The notes under the pieces: generated by a model
Told to the model about the DNA's origin: nothing
Databases searched by the model: none
What the model saw: the letters and a program-made list of their open reading frames with translations, nothing else
In this document: piece after piece, positions 48,001-51,840 of the stretch
Layout: each line of letters starts with the position of its first letter
Numbering within the stretch: the stretch's first letter is position 1
DNA from: Acanthaster planci
Taxonomy: Eukaryota > Echinodermata > Asteroidea > Valvatida > Acanthasteridae
NCBI RefSeq assembly: GCF_001949145.1
Contig: NW_019091627.1
Location: forward strand, 137,139-188,978
Reading direction: 5' to 3'
Length of the DNA: 51,840 bases
Program-made: the position numbers and the translations under genes

Positions 48001-48725
48001 TTTTCCCTTAAGCTTAGGAGAATCAGAGCCAATCAGTGTTTTTCAGGTATTACCGTAAATGCCAGTAATCTAATATTTACCGACCAGGGTCAGGATTCGA
48101 ATCTCAGTCATCAAACATGAGTTTCAAGTTCATTCTTCTAGCCTGGTGATTATGTCTTATATAGGAAATATGCCCGCGAATATTTCCATAATTTTACTTA
48201 AACTAAAAGGTGCGTGCCTACACTGCGTGTGTGCCATCCAGTGTTATAATGTACTGAGAGCTTTTTAAAGTTTACATCCAAAACGGTTATTTCCAAAACG
48301 TCAAAAAGCATGATCATATACTTAATCAACAGTTATCTTCACAACATTTAAGACACAACCTAAGGTACTGTGAAACATTTTGAATATGCTTAGTTTCTTT
48401 TACTCTTTTTTGGAAAACTGTTAATGTAAGCATTATGTTAAGGAACTCTATAACTTCATGCAATATTAGAAGGGACCATTTCCTAAAAAATAATTCAAAA
48501 CGTTCTGTTTGATGTCCTTCCTTTTAGAGTTGAATGACTACATAAGTGAAACAATTTCCGTGGCATGCATTGAAAATGTTATTAACAAGTCAATTAGGAC
48601 ATGTATTGGTCGTTTTAACAAAAATGAGACGATAAGGCAGCTTCTTCGGCGACATTCTTTATCTTCCTATTTTAGTCGTATTTAGTTAAATACTTTCTTG
48701 TCTGAAGCCCTACATAAGGTTGCAG
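45041..48725. other. Stretch without a recognised gene
   Basis: Two ATG-started plus frames, 45767-46021 (84 codons) and 46724-46924 (66 codons, MPLKRMKTEHFVVRAMQFAQ), lack homology. A GC-richer stretch at 46440-46680 precedes the second and could be a promoter, or another repeat. The rest is AT-rich. Confidence 0.4.
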
Positions 48726-49445
48726 TAGTGGTCAGTAGTGTTCTTTTTCTGCAAATTGGATAAAATGGCTTTGTTGCATGACTTTTCCCAATGACTACAG
48801 CCAAAGTAGTGGGGCTTCCGCTTGCACGTTTCCTGTATACTACATGCAGATTAAGGGACAAGGGTGACCGGTAGTGGGCAGCATGTGGTAATTTTTTAAG
48901 AAATGAACAATGTGGCTTTTTTTCCTCACTTTTTTCTAACGAGCTCAGTCAAAAGTTGTCAGTTATTGGCCCCTTCTATGCTTCGTGCGCACTCTTTGCA
49001 GGTTGGGGAAAGGCCACCTTATGGTCAGCACATAGTCATTTCTAGAAAATGGACAAAAATATTTTTTATTACTTTTTACAATGATTTTTTCGCACTCTTG
49101 CATATGAACTTTTAGCAGATCTGGTGCTCAGGTCCCTAGTGGTGGGTATGTGGTAGTTTGTAAAAAAATGACTTAATTGGTTGCGTTTTCTCCCTTCCTC
49201 CAACGTTTTCAGGCAAATAATTATCGTCTTTTATTGGCCTCGTGCATGCTTCATTAATGGAATGCTTGCAGTTCGGGTATAGTGGTCAGTCTATCGTTAC
49301 TCCCATGAAAAAACAAAGTAAATGCTTCTCACTCTACGCTTATTAAAGCGACTTAGCATATGTGGTCGGTTTATACAGCCCTCTTCGGGGAACGTGGTTG
49401 TGTCTTCTTGAATTAAAGTCAGAGGTCAGCCTGTGGTCAACAGAA
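48726..49445 (+). repeat. Decayed tandem array, five to six units of about 118-148 bp
   Basis: Units begin with variants of TAGTGGTCAGTATGTGG at about 48726, 48872, 49020, 49138, 49280 and 49421, giving spacings of 146, 148, 118, 142 and 141. Each is preceded by a variant of TGCAG-TT-GGG. Inside the units are T-rich text, then a TTGGCC or CGCAC-like block. Divergence between units is high. Small frames here are incidental. Confidence 0.45.
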
Positions 49446-49882
49446 GTGATATCCCACAACTTGTAGACAAAGGTAATACTTCATCATATGGGCTGCAGTC
49501 GGTTAGTCTGGTGACCCTACTGACCATCAGCTGATGTTTAGACCTAATCTTCGTGATTCGTATACATATATTGCTTTAGTTAACTTTTTTCCATTGAGAT
49601 TAATGAAAATGTATTGCAAAATTGGTTTTCCGCGTACAAGGCAAACCAAACCGAGACAAAGGAACGTCTTTATCACTGTGTACGCTTTTCTTCAATTTAA
49701 TTCGCAGTCTCGAACCTTATAGATCAATACGGCAATTCGACAGGGCATCTTCCTCTTACTGTAAGCACTTTCAATATACTTGACCTGCCTTCTCACTGAG
49801 ATGGAATTGGTAGACTACTGAGAAGACTAAATAAAAGTACAAAAGCACGTCCGTTTTTCTGGGACGCGAACAGTTTTCGTGG

Positions 49883-50209
49883 ATGACCTCAACTGTGGCC
49901 TGTGTGTTGACACTCATGATACTGGTGATAACTTACATTTTCACGAACGTCTGGGAAAGGATCTGTGATGATCGCGTTTATATAAAGCTCCCTCATTTAC
50001 TGATCGTTGATATGGCTTCAACAAGCAGCTCCGGAAATATGATGTTTTATCTGGTGGATCATTTAACCTTTTTAGCTGTGACGAAGAAATTATTGCAAAA
50101 TAATTTAAGAAGTGTAAAAAAAAGCAGGAATTTTCTCTTTCCCTTTTTCTTGGACCTGACGCAAGTTGTCAAAAGTCCCCTAAGGCATGAGCAGCAATGC
50201 CTTTATTGA
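49883..50209 (+). CDS. Possible type II membrane protein N-terminus, faintly sulfotransferase-like
   Basis: The frame starts at an ATG and encodes 108 residues. Residues 1-23 (MTSTVACVLTLMILVITYIF then TNV) form a credible signal anchor. It is followed by KLPHLLIVDMASTSSSGNMM and FYLVDHLTFLAVTKK. This order, short stem then L-P-x-x-L-I-V, a small-residue loop, and F-x-x-x-H-x-x-F, recalls the PAPS-binding start of Golgi carbohydrate sulfotransferases. The expected Lys-x-Gly-Thr-Thr loop is missing, so if it is such a gene it is divergent or decayed. After about residue 70 the sequence looks non-coding. A further frame at 50213-50283, bounded by GAGCAG and GTAAGA, could be an exon, but nothing ties the two together. 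Confidence 0.25.
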   Translation: MTSTVACVLTLMILVITYIFTNVWERICDDRVYIKLPHLLIVDMASTSSSGNMMFYLVDHLTFLAVTKKLLQNNLRSVKKSRNFLFPFFLDLTQVVKSPLRHEQQCLY

Positions 50210-51840
50210 GCAGGTTTCACCCATTATTGGTGCCTCTCGTTCTGTTGATCAATCCACTTGGGTTTGAGCTCCATGCACTTATTGGTAAGAAAATATACCA
50301 GATGACGCAGCTAGCCAGGAGTAATGGCGGCCTAGCAAAGCTATTACAATGCAGTGGTGCAAGCCAACACAGGTGTGCAGTATGCCACATTTCATACAAA
50401 TGTTGCTCAATGATGTTCCTTCCACTAAACAAACACACAAACTCCATTAATATACTTTGTAGAGTTAAACAATTGGATGTTTCGCGGACACTCCCAAATC
50501 GCGATTTATTTATACGGCGAAGTGTTGCATTAACGCGGGTGTGAGGTTGAAAAGACACCTTATGGAACTGGATCTACATTCTGTGGTATTGAGCAGAGTC
50601 CCAGTAATGTTGGACCATATGGTGCTGAATTACTAATGTGTGATTTGGGGTGTTAATAAGCATCACGTGGTGTCTTGTATCTCAGGTTGTGTTTCAAGTA
50701 TCATTCTAGCAAAATTTTAAATTTTGTCGCAGTTGGCCTAAATTGTCATTTTCTTCAATTGCATTAGATCGGTACGCTGCAAGGTCCTTAATTCGTTATC
50801 ATCAAATTGATTGTGAAATTTGTTTTGCTCAATTGTTTTTGACTTATTTTTATTTCCACGCTTCAAAATGAAGCCATCACTAAAATGGGTTAGCAATAGC
50901 CCAAAGACTTGAAAATCGCTCTGGTATCATCACATAATCGTCTGTCAACTTAATATCAGAAGAACTGAAAGGCTGTCAGGCGTCTTGTGCTGCAGAAAGA
51001 TCGTGTCATCTGTTTTGTCTTTAACGTTATTCGAAGCCGGATGGGAATTCGTATCAAATCCCCGAAAGAAGCAAACTATCTCTACCTCCAGCCCCATCTG
51101 CAACATCCGGGCCCTCCGGCATGCCTCTTCTCGTGACGTCAGACCGTCAACCAGTGACCGAGAATGATAACGCGCCTCCCAATATGACACACAAAATACT
51201 AGGATTTCATGAATAAAGATTTTTTTCACAGGACGGGGGCATCAATGAATAACGGGTGTGCTAAAAAGAGTGGGAAATGAGAGTCCACCCCGTGGCATTT
51301 CTGCAGCATATATGCTTGAAGAGAACAAATACCACCACCTTTTACTGCTGAAGCATACTTCATCCCTTTGCTGACTAAGTGACAACAAACCTATGGAAAA
51401 TTGACATTGTTTTGTTTTGAGTTTTCTATGACCATACCATTGCATTGGACTCAAAAGTACAATTTGACAAAGTTCGTCAAAATTGTCGTTTGCTCTCTTT
51501 TTTTTAATTAAATAAAAAAAAAACTCTTGTTTCGGTTTCTTTGCCCTCACGAGGTGACAAAAATCACTTCGGAAGGAAGAGTCAATACGCGCGCGTGTAT
51601 TTGCCCGCAACTGAGTTTTAGATCACGGGCGTTAGAAAAAATTAGGTCCTATAATAAGTATTTTTATCTATGGGAATTATACAGTGATGTGCATGCGGCA
51701 CGAACATTTGTCCTGCTGGCGATAGGTCCTTGTGAATATGTATGATTTAGGTTGGACAAAGGTATCGCCCTCGCTGTTGGCCTACTGTGAGCCCACTTCG
51801 TTGCAGCACTAGAATGTGCTCACATCAACCTGAGAGATTT
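50210..51840. other. Stretch without a recognised gene
   Basis: Overlapping frames on both strands at 50197-50558 and 50945-51229 are unrecognised. The segment 51040-51180 is more GC-rich than its surroundings and may be a repeat fragment. No gene is supported to the end of the window. Confidence 0.4.

Noticed and set aside
1-51840. CRISPR arrays, bacterial operons, ribosomal RNA or integrated viral genes
   Set aside because: No regular spaced repeats, no ribosome-binding-site-led gene strings, no rRNA-like text and no recognisable viral polymerase or capsid motifs were seen.

Overview
The window looks like intron- and repeat-rich nuclear DNA of an ambulacrarian animal (an echinoderm or a hemichordate). 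It is AT-rich, has no long uninterrupted reading frames or operons, and its coding signals are short exons bordered by GT and AG. The best clue is an exon on the minus strand at 12.5-12.7 kb. It encodes a signal peptide followed by QIHYKVPGWGPG-GKR, a gonadotropin-releasing-hormone (GnRH) type neuropeptide close to the starfish Asterias rubens peptide pQIHYKNPGWGPG-amide. A second exon 0.4 kb downstream would complete an 81-residue precursor. The exact species cannot be read from the sequence alone.

Layout. 0-5 kb: a possible CpG/CArG promoter, a 201-bp MITE, a well-bounded unidentified minus-strand exon at 3.2 kb and a possible plus-strand terminal exon at 4.9 kb. 5-12 kb: a tRNA-like sequence, one copy of a G-rich dispersed repeat, and otherwise featureless DNA. 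12-13.5 kb: the GnRH-type gene, with a 330-bp fold-back MITE just upstream. 13.5-30 kb: mostly non-coding, with a CRE-bearing inverted repeat and possible first exon at 16.2-16.7 kb, a minus-strand exon at 23.5 kb faintly like an AAA+ ATPase segment, and a possible terminal exon at 29.7 kb. 30-40 kb: a TATA-like site, a few weak candidate exons, a MITE with CACTGYAAAAA ends, and a long palindrome inside a target-site duplication. 40-45.1 kb: a repeat graveyard with the second G-rich copy, a tRNA-derived SINE head, a decayed tandem array, a Penelope-like hairpin and decayed LINE reverse transcriptase. 45-51.8 kb: mostly unannotatable, with a second decayed tandem array and a possible type II membrane protein exon.

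No complete gene other than the proposed GnRH-type precursor can be assembled. The other exon calls rest on splice signals plus an open frame; they are meant as places to check, not settled genes. The most notable content is the GnRH-type gene and a set of fold-back or terminally inverted mobile elements.
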